DNA of 64,000 nucleotides from Closterium sp. Naga37s-1 (Eukaryota > Streptophyta > Zygnematophyceae > Desmidiales > Closteriaceae): contig CANJKZ010000922.1 of the NCBI GenBank assembly GCA_947471745.1, forward strand, positions 793,501 through 857,500, in the 5' to 3' direction. Positions within the stretch are counted from its first letter, which is position 1. Each line of letters begins with the position of its first letter. A model generated the notes under the pieces. It made no database searches. It was not told where the DNA came from and saw only the letters and a list, made by a program, of their open reading frames with translations. The position numbers and the translations under genes are program-made. Shown in pieces: positions 62,192 to 64,000 of the stretch.

Positions 62192-64000
62192 ATGTCAACG
62201 GAAGACGATGAATCACCCTCTATGGAGGTGCAGCTGGAATCGCTGGGTGAGTTGTGCAGACAGCTTCAGGAAGCGGCGCGGCAGGCGCATTCTAACAGCA
62301 AGGTGCTCTTAAAGCATGCGGACACCATGGTGCTGCGCGTCGAAATCGCCAAGCGCGGCGTGGACCTCGTAGACCACGAATTCGACCAGGCGCTCGGAAG
62401 GTAATGGGCAAGCAGAATTTTGACAATGGTATGCTCATGCGCGAACACCTGATGGTCTGCGCGTCGAATCGCCAAGCGCAGCGTGGACCTCGTAGACCAT
62501 GAAATCGAGATGGCACACGGCGCCCGGAAGGTAGTAGTATTCAAAAGCTGACAACGAACTCAAGGAAACGGATAAGTAAAAATGAAAAAATTCCTGAAAA
62601 AAAACAAAACAAAACAAAAAAACAACAACAACAACAAACAAACAAACAGCTTCCCTTTCTGTTCAACAACTAACCCGCCTCCAAGAGGAATTCAGCTCAT
62701 TCCTCTCTATGAAACGAAATGGGGAAATCAATGGGAACATGAGCTTCCCAATTTTCATTCCTCTGTGAGAGACTGTTCCTCTCTAACACCCCATTTATCC
62801 AAGACTTACATACTTATGATTTGTGGTACAGGCTATACTTCTTGCGCCATGAAGGTCGGACTATACTACGCAAATTTATGAGTCTGCATTCCTCCCCAAA
62901 TATAACGCCCTCTGCTTTAGACCAAGCTATGGGTGGTGCGAAGCTGCCCTTTTGAACCGTCCCCATTGGCTCAGAGTGCCCCTCCCCCTGGTTGACCAGG
63001 TCTGCGCTGCTGCATTAAGTTTCACAGCAATCTACATTAAGTTCTAGCTACACCACTCGGTAGCACAATGACCAGCTGAGACATTATTGAAACGCGCAGT
63101 GGTGACCCGTTCAGCTCTTCGTGTAAGTCACAGACGACATCACACTAAACCCCATTCCTGCCCGCGTTTCTCCCCACAACCCAATCCCACCAGCGACTTA
63201 ATCGAGGCTCAAGAGCTCGTGGAGGCTGCCATGTCATGAAATGCGGTTTCTATGTGGAAAGATTGCTTGAGAATCGCCTGTAACCTGCGAGGGTTACTGG
63301 TACGTGCGAAAATCTGAACCCTTTCTCCCCACAAACCCCAACCCTCTGACAGCGATGTGACAGAGGCTCAAGAGCTCGTGGAAGCTGCCATATCATCACA
63401 CTAAACCCCATCCCTCCCCGCTTCTTTCCCAACAACTCAACCCCACCAGCGATGTAACCGAGGCTCAAGAGCTCGTGGAAGCTGCCATATCATCACTCAC
63501 CACGTGTCAGTCTCTCCTTGGCTCGTCGTCCGTCCCCACGGGAGGCGCTTCTGGTAATGTATCTGTCCATGCAGCCGGCGCCACTGCTGCTGGCGCTGCT
63601 GCTGCTGGCGCCGCTGCTGCCGGCGCCACCGCAGCCGCTGAAGGGAACATGGACAACCGTACAGCACCAGGGCGGCCATACATGCTGCCAACGCTGGCAG
63701 ATCTGCAGCAAGAGGCTGGAGCTGCAGGTGCAGTATCATCACCACCTTCAGCAGCAGCGGCTTCAACAGCGGCGGTGGTGGCGGCAGACGCAGCAGCAGC
63801 AGCGACGCAGCGGCACACACAAGCCCAGGGACCTCAGGAGGAGCACCAACTCTACTGGATCCCCCACAACCACTTGACGTACGGGTATGGTAATCCAGCT
63901 GCTGCGTCCAGGCATGGAGGTGATGCTTCCATACCCATGGGAACAGGTGATATGAGAATCGCGAACTCCTTTGCTGCTCATGCTGGTGCTTTAGCTCTCG
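62192..64000 (+). CDS. unrecognised gene, first two exons, runs off window
   Basis: Model: exon 1 62192-62400 (ATG, 69 codons plus two bases, donor GTAATG), exon 2 from 63450 after CCACCAG, open to the window end. The junction makes FDQALGSDVTEAQELVEAA in matching phase. Exon 1 is helical and charged (LESLGELCRQLQEAARQAH, then LLKHADTMVLRVEIAKRGVD), suggesting a coiled coil. Exon 2 has Ala/Gly triplet repeats (63570-63640, 63750-63800), then RPYMLPTLADLQQEAG and a QLYWIPHNHLTYGYG stretch. I do not recognise the family. Exon edges are duplicated in the intron as in the host genes upstream, which supports the exon calls. Confidence 0.6.
62440..63449 (+). repeat. duplicated exon edges in the last gene's intron
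   Basis: The exon 1 end (CGCCAAGCGCGGCGTGGACC ... GCGCTCGGAAG, donor GTAATG) is echoed at ~62464-62530 (CGCCAAGCGCAGCGTGGACC ... GCCCGGAAG then GTAGTA). The exon 2 start (CAGCGATGTAACCGAGGCTC at 63447) has upstream copies near 63192 (CAGCGACTTAATCGAGGCTC) and 63349 (CAGCGATGTGACAGAGGCTC). An A-rich tract with CAA repeats lies at 62582-62650. Confidence 0.88.

Overview
This looks like nuclear DNA of a green plant-lineage (streptophyte) organism. The four recognisable host genes on the + strand include homologues of NXD1 (neoxanthin formation), PGRL1 (cyclic electron flow) and an OTP51-like PPR/LAGLIDADG plastid splicing factor; all are split by spliceosomal introns and sit among Ty1/copia, Ty3/gypsy, hAT, Mutator-like and Harbinger-like elements. 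The very low-complexity, tandem-repeat-rich introns suggest a repeat-rich streptophyte alga or early land plant; a zygnematophyte such as Closterium is my guess, not something the sequence proves.

Layout. 1-7.4 kb: an autonomous-type copia element with one in-frame TGA, 3' LTR debris and a hAT relic. 7.7-10.8 kb: a non-autonomous LTR element (minus strand, identical 179-bp LTRs, 5-bp TSD) with a second one (229-bp LTRs, own TSD) nested inside it. 11.3-17.4 kb: a Mutator-type foldback MITE split by a Ty3/gypsy chromovirus. 18.3-28.9 kb: a small hypothetical gene, a Harbinger-like MITE, an F-box/LRR gene and the OTP51-like gene. 29.8-47.4 kb: NXD1 in ten small exons, its introns filled by a ~4.1-kb 19-bp minisatellite, a 14-bp array, a hAT MITE, an intact hAT transposon, and arrays made of its own exon edges. 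48.3-54.5 kb: PGRL1 in eight exons. 54.9-60.7 kb: two Mutator-type MITEs, one carrying an intact five-exon hAT transposon. 62.2-64 kb: the start of an unrecognised gene.

The most unusual signal is a repeated pattern in the introns. In four genes the edges of exons, including splice sites, are tandemly duplicated into the neighbouring intron (2 to ~12 copies). The copy that keeps frame and matches the protein family is the one next to the rest of the gene; the others are decoys with stops or truncations. A short palindrome with TTTTGAG/CTCAAAA arms was found at five sites, each time between two copies of such a duplication. Despite this, the NXD1, PGRL1 and both hAT transposase models are phase-consistent (1245, 1026, 2394 and 2634 nt, all multiples of three).

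NXD1, PGRL1 and the OTP51-like protein all act in the plastid, but nothing in the sequence shows that they are co-regulated. All splice models, family assignments and counts were made by eye, without alignment tools.
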